Part shown: one piece after another, positions 6,619 to 14,858 of the stretch
How positions within the stretch are numbered: position 1 is the stretch's first letter
How the letters are laid out: the number at the start of each line of letters is the position of its first letter
Translations under genes and position numbers: made by a program
Assembly: GCA_019348095.1 (NCBI GenBank)
Contig: JAHWKC010000011.1
Coordinates: 1 to 17,115, forward strand
From: Pseudomonadota bacterium
Lineage (GTDB): Bacteria; Pseudomonadota; Gammaproteobacteria; Xanthomonadales; Xanthomonadaceae
Length of the DNA stretch: 17,115 bases
Direction of reading: 5' to 3'
The notes under the pieces: model-generated
Database searches by the model: none
What the model was told of the DNA's origin: nothing
What the model saw: only the letters and a program-made list of their open reading frames with translations

Positions 6619-7935
6619 ATGGCACTGTCTCGGCGCACGTTCCTGAAAGCCCCGGCCGCGCTCGCGGCCACCGCCCTCCTGCCGGCCGGCCTGCTGGCCG
6701 CGGTCGAGGCCGAAACCCCGCCGCTGCCGGACTTGTCCGATTGGCACAGCGTCCGCGCGCAGTTCGACCTGGACCCCTCCAGCGCGCATTTCGCGAGTTT
6801 CTTCATCGCCAGCCACCCCGCCCCGGTGCGCGCGGCGATCGAGGGCTACCGCCGCGCCATCGACCGCGATCCGCTCCACGTGGTCGAGCAGGCGCTGTTC
6901 ATGGGTCCCGAGGACAACCTGCCGCTGCGGGTGCAGACGCAGATGGCGGAGTACCTCGGCGCACGCCCTCAGGATGTCTGCCTGACCGGCAACACCACCA
7001 CCGGGCTGGCGCTGGTCTACCACGGCTTGCCGCTGCGGCCGGGCGAGGAGGTGCTGACGACCACCCACGACCATTACTCGCACCACGAATCCATCCGGCT
7101 GGCGACCGAACGCGCCGGCGCGGGCATGCGCAAGGTTGCGCTGTTCGAAGACGCGTCCCGCGCCAGCACCGAATCGATCATCGACGCGCTGCTCAAGGGC
7201 ATCGGCCCGCAGACGCGCGTGGTCGGGCTGACCTGGGTGCATTCGGCCAGCGGCATCCGCCTGCCGATCCGCGAGATCGCGGCTGCGTTGCGCGCGCGCA
7301 GCGGCCCGCCGCTGACGCTGGTGGTGGACGGCGTACACGGCCTGGGTTCGACCGACGAGAACGTCGCCGACATGGGCTGCGACTACTTCTGCGCCGGCAC
7401 CCACAAGTGGATGTTCGGCCCGCGCGGCACCGGTCTGGTCTGGGCCGATGCCGACAACTGGGCACGGCTGCGCCCGATCGTGCCGAGCTTCAGCGACTGG
7501 GACCAGTACCAGGCCTGGGAGCAGGGCCGCACGCCGACCACGCCCAACAACGCCAACCGGATGACGCCGGGCGGCTTCCACGCCTACGAGCACCAGTGGG
7601 GCACCGCCGCCGCGTTCGGCATGCACCGGCAGATGGGCCGCGCCCGCGTCGCCGCGCGCATCCGCAGCCTCAACGACCAGCTCAAGGCGGGACTGGCCGA
7701 GAACCCGAAGGTGAAAGTGCACACGCCGCGCTCGGGCGACCTGTCGGCCGGGCTGGTGGCGTTCGAGGTCGACGGGGTCGCCCCGGCCGACGTGGTCAAG
7801 CAGTTGCTGGACAAGCGGATCATCGCCAGCACCAGCCCGTACGCGGTCACCTACGCACGCCTCGCGCCGAGCCTGGTCAACACCCCCGAGCAGGTCGAGC
7901 ACGCGGTACGTGCCGTACGCGAGATCTCCGGCTGA
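6619..7935 (+). CDS. Tat-exported class-V PLP-dependent enzyme (PvdN / isopenicillin N epimerase type)
   Basis: The product is a 438-residue aminotransferase class-V fold enzyme with an N-terminal twin-arginine signal: MALSRRTFLKAP followed by a hydrophobic alanine/leucine stretch to about residue 32. The PLP site is clear: Asp in VVDGVHG (D237, with H240) and the Schiff-base lysine in AGTHKWMFG (K263). GNTTTGLALVYHG and THDHYSHHESIRL fit the cofactor and substrate regions. The closest type I recall is PvdN of pyoverdine maturation, a Tat-exported periplasmic PLP protein, and the related isopenicillin N epimerases; the substrate here is unknown. I chose ATG 6619 because GGAG lies 7 bases upstream; ATG 6613 would be too close to it. 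A hairpin follows the stop at 7941-7957. No siderophore or beta-lactam genes are nearby. Confidence 0.9.
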   Translation: MALSRRTFLKAPAALAATALLPAGLLAAVEAETPPLPDLSDWHSVRAQFDLDPSSAHFASFFIASHPAPVRAAIEGYRRAIDRDPLHVVEQALFMGPEDNLPLRVQTQMAEYLGARPQDVCLTGNTTTGLALVYHGLPLRPGEEVLTTTHDHYSHHESIRLATERAGAGMRKVALFEDASRASTESIIDALLKGIGPQTRVVGLTWVHSASGIRLPIREIAAALRARSGPPLTLVVDGVHGLGSTDENVADMGCDYFCAGTHKWMFGPRGTGLVWADADNWARLRPIVPSFSDWDQYQAWEQGRTPTTPNNANRMTPGGFHAYEHQWGTAAAFGMHRQMGRARVAARIRSLNDQLKAGLAENPKVKVHTPRSGDLSAGLVAFEVDGVAPADVVKQLLDKRIIASTSPYAVTYARLAPSLVNTPEQVEHAVRAVREISG

Positions 7936-7940
7936 AGCCG

Positions 7941-7957
7941 CGCCAGGCGGCCTGGCG
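7941..7957 (+). terminator. Compact hairpin after the PLP enzyme gene
   Basis: CGCCAGG (7941-7947) pairs perfectly with CCTGGCG (7951-7957) around CGG, starting 6 bases after the stop codon. No T-tract follows, so it may terminate weakly or only protect the 3' end; read-through into the DUF763 gene 99 bases after the stop is possible. Confidence 0.4.
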
Positions 7958-8034
7958 AAGCGAATGCCGGCACCGTCTCACGCCCTGAGACGCCGACCTG
8001 ACAGCCTGTCGGCTCCCTCACCCGGAGCCACGCC

Positions 8035-9339
8035 ATGACCCGACGCGCCGGAAGCGCCGACCTGCCGCTGCATGGCGGGCGGGTGCCGCGCTGGCTGGCC
8101 GACCGGATGACGCGGCTGGGGGCGGTGATGGCGCAGGCGATCGTGCACGAGTACGGCCGCGACGAGTTGCTGCGGCGTCTGGCGCATCCGTTCTGGTTCC
8201 AGTCCTTCGGCGCGGTGATGGGGATGGACTGGCACTCCTCGGGCATCACCACCAGCGTGATCGGCGCGCTCAAGCGCGGGCTCGCGCCGCTGTCGGGCGA
8301 GCTCGGCATCCATGTATGTGGCGGGCGCGGCCGGCACTCGCGCGCGACGCCCGGTGAGCTGGTGGCGATCGGCGAGCGCGTCGGTTTCGACGGCAATGCC
8401 CTCGCCGGCGCGAGCCGGCTGGTGGCCAAGGTCGACAGCGCGGCGGTGCAGGACGGCTTCGACCTCTACCTGCACGGCTTCATCGTCAGCGACGACGGCC
8501 ACTGGGTGGTGGTGCAGCAGGGGATGAACGGCGAACGCAAACAGGCGCGCCGCTACCACTGGCTGTCGGAGGACCTGAAGAGCTTCGTCGATGACCCGCA
8601 TGCCGCGGTCGAAGGCCCGGGGCAGGGGCGCATCGTCAACCTGGCCGACCGTCGCGCGCAGGCCTCGCGCAACGCGCAAGTGGAGTTGCTCGGATCGCTG
8701 GGGCCGGACCGGATCGCGCGGGAGTGGTCGCGGCTCGGTGCAGCGCCGGTGACGCCCCCGGCCGCTGCCTCGCCACAACTGGAGCTGATGCCGCACCTGG
8801 CCATGCCCGACCACCACGACGTGCGCGGCTGCGACGTGGTCACGCGCCGGCTGCACGGCAACCTGGCCGCGGCCGCGGCAAACGGCCCGCGCGACTTCAC
8901 CGAGCTGCTGCAGGTGCCCGGCGTCGGCGCGCGCACCGTGCGCGCGCTGGCGATGGTGGCGGAGGTGCTGCACGGCGCACCGTGCCGCTTCACCGATCCG
9001 GCGCGCTTCTCACTCGCCCACGGTGGCAAGGACCGGCACCCGTTTCCGGTGCCCACGCGCGTCTACGACCGGACCATCGGCGTGCTCAAATCGGCGGTGC
9101 AGAGCGCGAAGCTCGGCCGCGAGGAGCAGTTGCAAGCATTGAAGCGGCTGGACGATCAGGCCCGCCGACTCGAGCGCCATGCCACCGGACCTTCGGTGGA
9201 GGCGCTGATCGATGAGGAGCGCCGGCAATCACATGTCTTCGGCGGGCGCAGCGTGTTCGGCTGGGAGCCGCCACCTGCGCGTGCGGATGCCGGCGAAGGC
9301 GCGGTCGCCCAACAGCGCACCGCGATGCGGAAACCGTAG
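8035..9339 (+). CDS. DUF763 family protein with helix-hairpin-helix motif
   Basis: The product is a 434-residue protein resembling the uncharacterised DUF763 family, known from archaea and scattered bacteria. The N-terminal part (1-200) shows family-like blocks: GSADLPLHGGRVPRWL, FWFQSFGAVMGMDWHSSG, HVCGGRGRHSR, LVAKVDSAAVQDGFDLYLH and VVVQQGMN. A helix-hairpin-helix lies at about 288-305 (LLQVPGVGARTVRALA), followed by LAHGGKDRHPFPVPTRVYDRTI. The helix-hairpin-helix suggests binding to DNA or structured nucleic acid; the several conserved Asp, His and Gln residues would suit an enzyme, but no activity can be assigned. The C-terminal ~60 residues are charged and less conserved in appearance. 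ATG 8035 is supported by GGAG 7 bases upstream. The stop codon TAG is part of a GTAG-type repeat. There is no signal peptide. Confidence 0.88.
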   Translation: MTRRAGSADLPLHGGRVPRWLADRMTRLGAVMAQAIVHEYGRDELLRRLAHPFWFQSFGAVMGMDWHSSGITTSVIGALKRGLAPLSGELGIHVCGGRGRHSRATPGELVAIGERVGFDGNALAGASRLVAKVDSAAVQDGFDLYLHGFIVSDDGHWVVVQQGMNGERKQARRYHWLSEDLKSFVDDPHAAVEGPGQGRIVNLADRRAQASRNAQVELLGSLGPDRIAREWSRLGAAPVTPPAAASPQLELMPHLAMPDHHDVRGCDVVTRRLHGNLAAAAANGPRDFTELLQVPGVGARTVRALAMVAEVLHGAPCRFTDPARFSLAHGGKDRHPFPVPTRVYDRTIGVLKSAVQSAKLGREEQLQALKRLDDQARRLERHATGPSVEALIDEERRQSHVFGGRSVFGWEPPPARADAGEGAVAQQRTAMRKP

Positions 9340-9400
9340 GCTGGGCTGCAAAGCCCGGCGTGCAATTGCGAGGCAAAGCGCTCGGCTGCCGGCCCAGCCT
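9336..9400 (+). repeat. GTAG-type palindromic repeat overlapping the DUF763 stop codon
   Basis: The element begins GTAG at 9336-9339 and continues as an imperfect palindrome (GCTGGGCT, then AGCCCGGC) to about 9359. AGGCTGGGC (9338-9346) also pairs perfectly with GCCCAGCCT (9392-9400), giving a larger 63-bp structure. The TAG of the repeat is the stop codon of the DUF763 gene. It resembles the other GTAG REPs here but differs in its stem sequence. Confidence 0.6.
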
Positions 9401-9451
9401 CGCCTGCGTCGCTGCGTAAGCGGAGGAGGCGCACGCTCTGGACGCAAGGCG

Positions 9452-9467
9452 CCGGTCTTCCGACCGG
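9452..9467. terminator. Hairpin between convergent DUF763 and PRC-like genes
   Basis: CCGGTC (9452-9457) pairs with GACCGG (9462-9467) around TTCC, 6 bases beyond the minus-strand stop codon at 9474. No T-tract is present. It is a modest candidate terminator for the PRC-like gene. Confidence 0.35.
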
Positions 9468-9473
9468 ACCGCC

Positions 9474-9788
9474 TCAGTGGCGCTGCGCCGGAGTGTCGCT
9501 GTCGGCGGGCGTGCCGGCGTCCATATCGGCCACGGCGTAGTGCGGATACTCGCTGTCGTGCACGTGCTCGAGTGCCTCGCGCACCGGCGCTTCAAGCCGG
9601 TCCACGTCCAGGATCACCTTCTTGGAATGGACATCACGTACCGCCGTGAGCGGTATCACGAAGTCGCCGGCGTTCTGGATGTTGATCAGCAACTCCGACG
9701 GGTCCTCGCGCACCTCGCGCACCGCCGCCACGCCCATTTCGCCGTCGGCGACGAAGACCATGAATCCTTCCTCGATGTGCTCGCGCAT
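9474..9788 (-). CDS. Small PRC-barrel-like / DUF2171-like protein
   Basis: The product is a 104-residue acidic protein without a signal peptide. Residues ~8-75 form alternating beta-strands in the style of PRC-barrel or DUF2171 proteins: FMVFVADGEMGVAAVREVRED, LLINIQNAGDFVIPLTAVRDV, then HSKKVILDVDRLEAPVREAL. The last ~30 residues (HDSEYPHYAVADMDAGTPADSD) are acidic and probably flexible. PRC-barrels mediate protein or RNA contacts in diverse roles and are common in small stress-linked proteins; nothing more specific can be said. ATG 9788 has AGG about 9 bases upstream. It is transcribed away from the REP doublet and TonB receptor gene on its 5' side and is convergent with the DUF763 gene. 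The family call is tentative; that it is a real gene is well supported by its protein-like composition. Confidence 0.7.
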   Translation of the reverse strand: MREHIEEGFMVFVADGEMGVAAVREVREDPSELLINIQNAGDFVIPLTAVRDVHSKKVILDVDRLEAPVREALEHVHDSEYPHYAVADMDAGTPADSDTPAQRH

Positions 9789-9914
9789 GTTCGGTTACCT
9801 GTGGTCGGGAGATCCGATGCCCAACGATGATGTGCCGCGCCGGGTGGCGGTGCGGTGAAGCCGGCCCGGGCTGCGCATGCTGCTGTCACAGGACGGATCG
9901 GAGCCGGATGCCTG

Positions 9915-9989
9915 GTAGGAGCGGCTTCAGCCGCGATCGGATGTTTGGTGGCGCGTACTGTTTCCGATCGCGGCTGAAGCCGCTCCTAC
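9915..9989. repeat. REP doublet: 26-bp perfect inverted repeat with GTAG/CTAC ends
   Basis: Arms at 9915-9940 and 9964-9989 are perfectly complementary over 26 bp around a 23-base loop, and each arm contains its own small palindrome, GCGGC-TTCA-GCCGC. The outer ends are GTAG and CTAC. It lies 30 bases downstream of the TonB receptor stop codon and upstream of the PRC-like gene, the usual extragenic position. Single copies of the GGAGCGGCTTCAGCCGC type are, as I recall, common in Lysobacter-like genomes. As RNA it would fold into a very stable hairpin and could end transcription or protect the receptor mRNA. Confidence 0.9.
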
Positions 9990-10018
9990 AGAGCCGGGCT
10001 GCGTCGCTGCTGCGGCCC

Positions 10019-12083
10019 TCAGAACTTGCCCGACACCGAGAACGAGAAGATCGGCCCGATCCGGCGGTCGCGACGCTCGTAATAGGCGACCGGCCCGGTG
10101 CGGCGGCCGAGATAGACGGTGCGGTCCCACATGCTCATTGCGCCGAACAGGTTGCCGATCGTCGCGCGCATGGTCAGGCCCTTGATGTCCTTGTGCTCGA
10201 TGAAGAGACTGCCCCAGACCGGGCCCTCCCACTGCCGGCCGACTTCGGTCAGGCGGTAGTTCTGCGCACGGTAGGCGTAGCTGACGTTGGCGCCATAGGC
10301 CCACGCGGTGTCCGGCACGTCGTGGCGCAAGCCCAGCTCCCCGAGGCGCAGCAGGCTGTTGCTGATGTGCCGCGGCTCGCCGGTGAGCGGGTCGTCCACG
10401 CGGCTGTCCTGCACCTGGAAGCGCGCGTCGAGCTTGGCGCCGCGCCAGCCGAGTGGATCGAGGTTGAAAGTGCCCTTGCCCTCCAGCCCGTACACCGTGG
10501 CGCGGTCGAGATTGCCCGGGCTCTCGCCGGTGGCGCCGATCGGGACGGTATCGACGATGTCGTCGATCAAATGGCCGTAGAGCCGGAGGCTGGCGTTGCC
10601 GTAGCGGCCGAGCTCGCGGGTCGCCTCGATGTCCAGTTCCCAGCTTTGCTGCGGAACCAGGTCGGGGTTGCCGGCATTCTCGCGCTCGTCGGCCAGGTTC
10701 ACCGACGCGAGGAAATCGTGGAAGTTGAGCTGGCCGACACGGCGCTGAAGCTTGGCGTTGACGTCCAACTGCGAGCTCGCCTCCCAGGCCATCGAGACCG
10801 ACCCCTTGGGGCGCAGGAAGGTGCGGCTCAGCCCACCGCCACCGGCTTGCTGGATGTTGGAGTATTCGCCGCCCGCCGACAGCTGGATCGTGGCCTTGGG
10901 CGTGAGCGGGCGGCCGTAGCTGGCCATCATCTCGAAGCGGTCCTCCTCCACCGTCGCGGTGCCGCCGGGCAGCGGGACCGGTTCGAACGCGCCATCGGGG
11001 CCGAGCAGGAACAAGCCGGCCACGCTGTCGAGGCGGTTGAAGGCGCCCTCGGCCGACAGCTGCCAATCCGCGGGCCCGGCCTTCCAGCGGTATTCGGCCC
11101 GGGCGATGCGCTCGTGCTCGTCGCCTTCGCGGGCGAAGCGGCTGCCGAGCGCGGGCGATGAGCCGTCGATAAATCGGGTGACCACCGTCTGCGAGAACGG
11201 GATATGGGCGAAACGGTCCAGGCCGATGAGCTTGAGCCGGCCGACGCCCAGGGCGAACTCGTAGTCGCCGCCGATCTCGTGGTTGTAGCCGCCTTCCTCC
11301 ACCTCGACGCTGCGCGTGCGCTCGGGCAGGTCCGGACCGGTGCGGGTGCCGTCCTCGATGTAGTCGTAGAAGATCCGCTGGTAGGACAGGTTGAGGTTGC
11401 CGACAGAGCCGGTCGGCCCTTCGTAGCCCAGGCGGGCGCTGAGCTTGGGCGCGTTGAACTCGCCGGTCCACGCGTCGTCGCGATATTCGGTGAAGTTGCG
11501 CCCGGCATCGAAGATGCGGGTGCCGCCACCGGCGCCGCTGTGGCCGGCGCCGTTTTCCAGGCCGAGGGTGTAATCGATCGCCCCGTGGGCGGCGCTGACC
11601 GAAACCTCGCCGCGGGTGAGCAGCGGATCGGTGTAGTAGGCGCGGAACTCCGGGCGCCAGGCCCATTGTCCGCTGACGCCGCCGGCCTCCACGATCACGT
11701 TGGCGACCTGGCCGGACAGGCCGGGGATGTCGAGCGTCGCGCCGTCGACGATCTCGATGCGGGTGACGTTGTCGGCCGGAATGCGGCCCAGCTGTCCAAG
11801 CACATCGTTGGACTTGCCCGACAGACGCTGGCCATTGATCTAGCACGTTGCCGGTCGCCTGGCCCAGGCCGCGCTCCTGCACCGCGTGGCGGATCACGAA
11901 CCCGGGCACCTGTTCCAGCATGTCCAGCGCGTTGCGCGGCGCGTAGCGCTCGAAATCCGCCGGCGTGTAGGTGCGTGCACCGTCGACCGTCGCGACCGGC
12001 GCGGTCTCCTGGGCGAGGGCGGCTGTCAGCGCGAGCGGCAGCAGCGCGAACGACAGTGCCAGGCGGCGGGTAAGACGGCTCAT
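10019..12083 (-). pseudogene. TonB-dependent outer-membrane receptor interrupted by a one-base insertion
   Basis: The reading is a TonB-dependent receptor-like protein: signal peptide (about 1-25, ending ALAQE), plug domain and beta-barrel ending in FSFSVSGKF with the C-terminal Phe typical of outer-membrane proteins. The first frame, from ATG 12083 (AGGGG 6-7 bases upstream), runs through NALDMLEQVPGFVI to ATGNVL (residue 81) and is then lost; the proper sequence INGQRLSGKSNDVLGQLG resumes in the next frame. Dropping one base at 11841 restores NVLINGQRLSGKS, a standard plug motif, and a 687-residue protein. As written, translation from 12083 would run on in a non-protein-like frame to 9927, so no working receptor is made. 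The downstream frame alone (10019-11803) lacks a signal peptide. Substrate unknown. The gene is divergent from the YdeP-type oxidoreductase gene. A sequencing or assembly error is an equal alternative. Confidence 0.88.
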
Positions 12084-12321
12084 GGAGGACCCCTGATCGC
12101 GGCGTGGGCCCGCACTGGATGGCAGCGCAGACAGGACCGCCCATGCGGACCTGGCAACTGGGACGTTACGCGGGGGCAGAGGGTTTAAAGCCCGGCGCGA
12201 TGCGCCAGCAGGCGAGGCAGCAGGTGCGGCCGCAGGGAGGCAGAACCGGCTTCACCCCGGCTTGCCTCGCCCTCGCCTATACCCAAGGCTCCCTCGCGCA
12301 AGGCCGTGCGGCCGGGCAGCC

Positions 12322-14643
12322 ATGGCGACCTCCCCCTCGTTCGAGCCCTACAACCATCCGTCCGGTGGCTGGGGATCGGTGCACTCGTTGCTCCGCCACA
12401 CCACCGGCGAGCACATGCCGACGATCGAGGGCATGCGCCAGCTGACACGGCAGAACAAGCCCGACGGTTTCATGTGCGTGAGCTGCGCCTGGGCCAAGCC
12501 CGACGACCCGCACGTATTCGAGTTCTGCGAGAACGGCGCCAAGGCCACGATGTGGGAGCTGGACCAGGGCTGCGTGGGCGCCGACTTCTTCGCGCGGTAC
12601 ACGGTGAGCGAGCTGCTGCAATGGGCCGATCACGACCTGGAGCGCCGCGGCCGGCTGACCGAACCGATGCGCTACGACGCCGGCAGTGACCACTACGTGC
12701 CGATCGCCTGGGACGAGGCGTTTGCGATGATCGGGCGCGAGCTCAAGGCGCTGGAGCCCGAAAGCGTGGTGTTCTACACCTCCGGGCGCGCATCGCTGGA
12801 GACCTCCTACATGTACGCGCTGATGGCGCGCCTGTACGGCAACAACAACCTGCCCGACAGCTCCAACATGTGCCACGAGAGCACCTCGGTCGGGCTGCCG
12901 CGCAGCATCGGCGTGTCGGTGGGTACGGTGCTGCTGGAGGATTTCGAGCACACCGACTGCATCCTGTCGTTCGGCCAGAACGTCGGCAGCAACAGCCCGC
13001 GCATGCTGCACCCGCTGCAGGAGGCCAGCCGCCGGGGCGCACCGATCATGACCTTCAACCCGCTGCACGAGCGCGGCTGGGAGCGCTTCACCAACCCGCA
13101 GGAGCCGGTCGCGATGGTGACCGGGGAGTCGACCCGGATCAGCAGCCACTACTACCAGGTGAAGGCCGGCGGCGACCTGGCCGCGATGCAGGGCCTGTGC
13201 AAGGCACTGCTGGAGGCCGACGACGCGGCACAGGCGGCCGGCGAGCCGCGGGTGCTCGACGTGGAGTTCATCCAGCAGCACACCAAGGGCTTCGACGAAT
13301 TCGCCGGGTCGGTGCGCGCCAGCGACTGGGACAGCCTGGAGCGCCAGTCGGGGCTGACCCAACTGCAGATGGAAGCGGCGGCCGCGGTATACGCGCAGGC
13401 CAAGGCGACGATCTTCATCTACGGCATGGGCCTGACCCAGCACCGCCACGGCGTCGACAACGTGCGCATGGCCTGCAACCTGATGCTGATGCGCGGCAAT
13501 GTCGGCCGCAAGGGCGCCGGCATGTGCCCGATACGCGGCCATTCCAACGTGCAGGGACAGCGCACCGTCGGCATCAGCGAGAAACCCGAGCTGGTGCCGC
13601 TGGATCGGCTGGCCGAGCAGTACGGCTTCGAGCCGCCACGCAACAAGGGCCTGGATACCGTCGGCACCGTGGAGGGCGTCATCGACGGTTCGGTGCGCGG
13701 CTTTGTCGGGCTGGGCGGCAACTTCGTGCGCGCCGCGCCGGAGACCGAATTGCTGGAGCAGCGCTGGCGGCGGCTGCGCCTGACCGTGCAGGTCGCGACC
13801 AAGCTCAACCGCAGCCACCTGGTCTGCGGCGAGGTGGCGCTGCTGTTGCCGTGCCTGGGACGCCTGCAGCGCGACACCCAGGCCAGCGGCGACCAGCACG
13901 TCACCATGGAAGACAGCACCGCCTGCATCCACGCCTCCTTCGGCACCCATGACCCCAACAGCGCCCAGCAGTTGGCCGAGCCGGCGATCGTGGCGGGGAT
14001 CGCGCAGGCGACCCTGGAGCCGCGCGCGCAGGTGCCGTGGCAGGAGTGGGTGGGCGACTACGGCCGCGTGCGCGAGGCGATCGAGGCGACGTACCCGGAG
14101 CAGTTCGCCGACTTCAACCAGCGGATGTGCGAGCCGGGTGGTTTTCTCCGACCCAACGCGGCGCGCGAACGGCGCTGGAAGACCGAGAGCGGCAAGGCCG
14201 AGTTCCACGTGCCCGAGGTGCTGACCGCCACCGGATTCGACGATGCCGACGGGCGGCTGCGGCTCATGACCTTGCGCAGCAATGATCAGTTCAACACCAC
14301 CGTGTACGGCTACCGCGACCGCTTCCGCGGAGTGGAAGGCACGCGGCGCGTGGTGCTGATGAACACCGCCGACATCCGGGCGCTGGGGCTGCAGGCAGGC
14401 GAGCAGGTCGGCCTGGTGACCGACGTGGACGACGGCGTGCATCGCGAGATCGGCGGCCTGCGCGTGGTGCCCTACGACATTCCGCAAGGTTGCGTCGGCG
14501 CCTACTACCCCGAGTGCAATCGGCTGATGCCGGCCTCGCACCACGCGATCGACAGCCACGTGCCGGCGGCCAAGTCGATCCCGGTGCGGGTGCAGCGCAA
14601 CTCCCACGCACCGGCGCCACCGGGGCCGGCGCCGGGAGCCTAG
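12322..14643 (+). CDS. ydeP: FdhF/YdeP family molybdopterin oxidoreductase
   Basis: The product is a 773-residue molybdopterin-dependent oxidoreductase close in length and layout to E. coli YdeP (acid-resistance associated). The N-terminal cysteine set is C52-x2-C55-x13-C69 (CVSCAW to FEFCENGAK), which departs from the four-Cys cluster site of formate dehydrogenase. The probable molybdenum ligand is C184 followed by H185 in SNMCHESTSVGL, where formate dehydrogenase H has Sec-His. Family blocks MRGNVGRKGAGMCPIRGHSNVQG, TESGKAEFHVPEV and SNDQFNTTVYGYRDRFRGVEG follow, with a C-terminal molydopterin dinucleotide-binding domain (AGEQVGLVTDVDDG). No Tat signal, so cytoplasmic. ATG 12322 fits the family N-terminus but lacks a clear ribosome site; an upstream TTG at 12262 is less likely. 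No fdhD or electron-transfer partner lies in the window; the electron acceptor and substrate are unknown. Confidence 0.92.
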   Translation: MATSPSFEPYNHPSGGWGSVHSLLRHTTGEHMPTIEGMRQLTRQNKPDGFMCVSCAWAKPDDPHVFEFCENGAKATMWELDQGCVGADFFARYTVSELLQWADHDLERRGRLTEPMRYDAGSDHYVPIAWDEAFAMIGRELKALEPESVVFYTSGRASLETSYMYALMARLYGNNNLPDSSNMCHESTSVGLPRSIGVSVGTVLLEDFEHTDCILSFGQNVGSNSPRMLHPLQEASRRGAPIMTFNPLHERGWERFTNPQEPVAMVTGESTRISSHYYQVKAGGDLAAMQGLCKALLEADDAAQAAGEPRVLDVEFIQQHTKGFDEFAGSVRASDWDSLERQSGLTQLQMEAAAAVYAQAKATIFIYGMGLTQHRHGVDNVRMACNLMLMRGNVGRKGAGMCPIRGHSNVQGQRTVGISEKPELVPLDRLAEQYGFEPPRNKGLDTVGTVEGVIDGSVRGFVGLGGNFVRAAPETELLEQRWRRLRLTVQVATKLNRSHLVCGEVALLLPCLGRLQRDTQASGDQHVTMEDSTACIHASFGTHDPNSAQQLAEPAIVAGIAQATLEPRAQVPWQEWVGDYGRVREAIEATYPEQFADFNQRMCEPGGFLRPNAARERRWKTESGKAEFHVPEVLTATGFDDADGRLRLMTLRSNDQFNTTVYGYRDRFRGVEGTRRVVLMNTADIRALGLQAGEQVGLVTDVDDGVHREIGGLRVVPYDIPQGCVGAYYPECNRLMPASHHAIDSHVPAAKSIPVRVQRNSHAPAPPGPAPGA

Positions 14644-14858
14644 CGGGCGCACCGGTCGGCGCGCTGCGGAAGTCCCCGGTAGCGGGCCGGTGCATGTCAC
14701 GCACAGGTCGGGCCGCAGCGGCTCGAGATCAGCCGGATCGGGCGCTGATCGAGACCTGAAAGGGGAGAAGCCCTGCGGCTTGGGCGGAGCGACGCCGTGG
14801 CTGCGGCATTCACTTGCCGCCCGGTATCCTTGTCGCCAACCGCAATTCGGAGACTCCC

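Noticed and set aside
6346-7902. 518-codon minus-strand open frame
   Set aside because: Antisense to the PLP enzyme, whose motifs and ribosome site are clear; the antisense product is low-complexity Arg/Ala/Gly/His.
9927-11840. Continuation of the first TonB-receptor frame to 9927
   Set aside because: After residue 81 it becomes arginine-rich nonsense and even runs through the REP doublet; the real receptor sequence is in the neighbouring frame.
12277-14700. 807-codon minus-strand open frame
   Set aside because: Exact antisense shadow of the YdeP-type gene; no start signal and no protein-like motifs.
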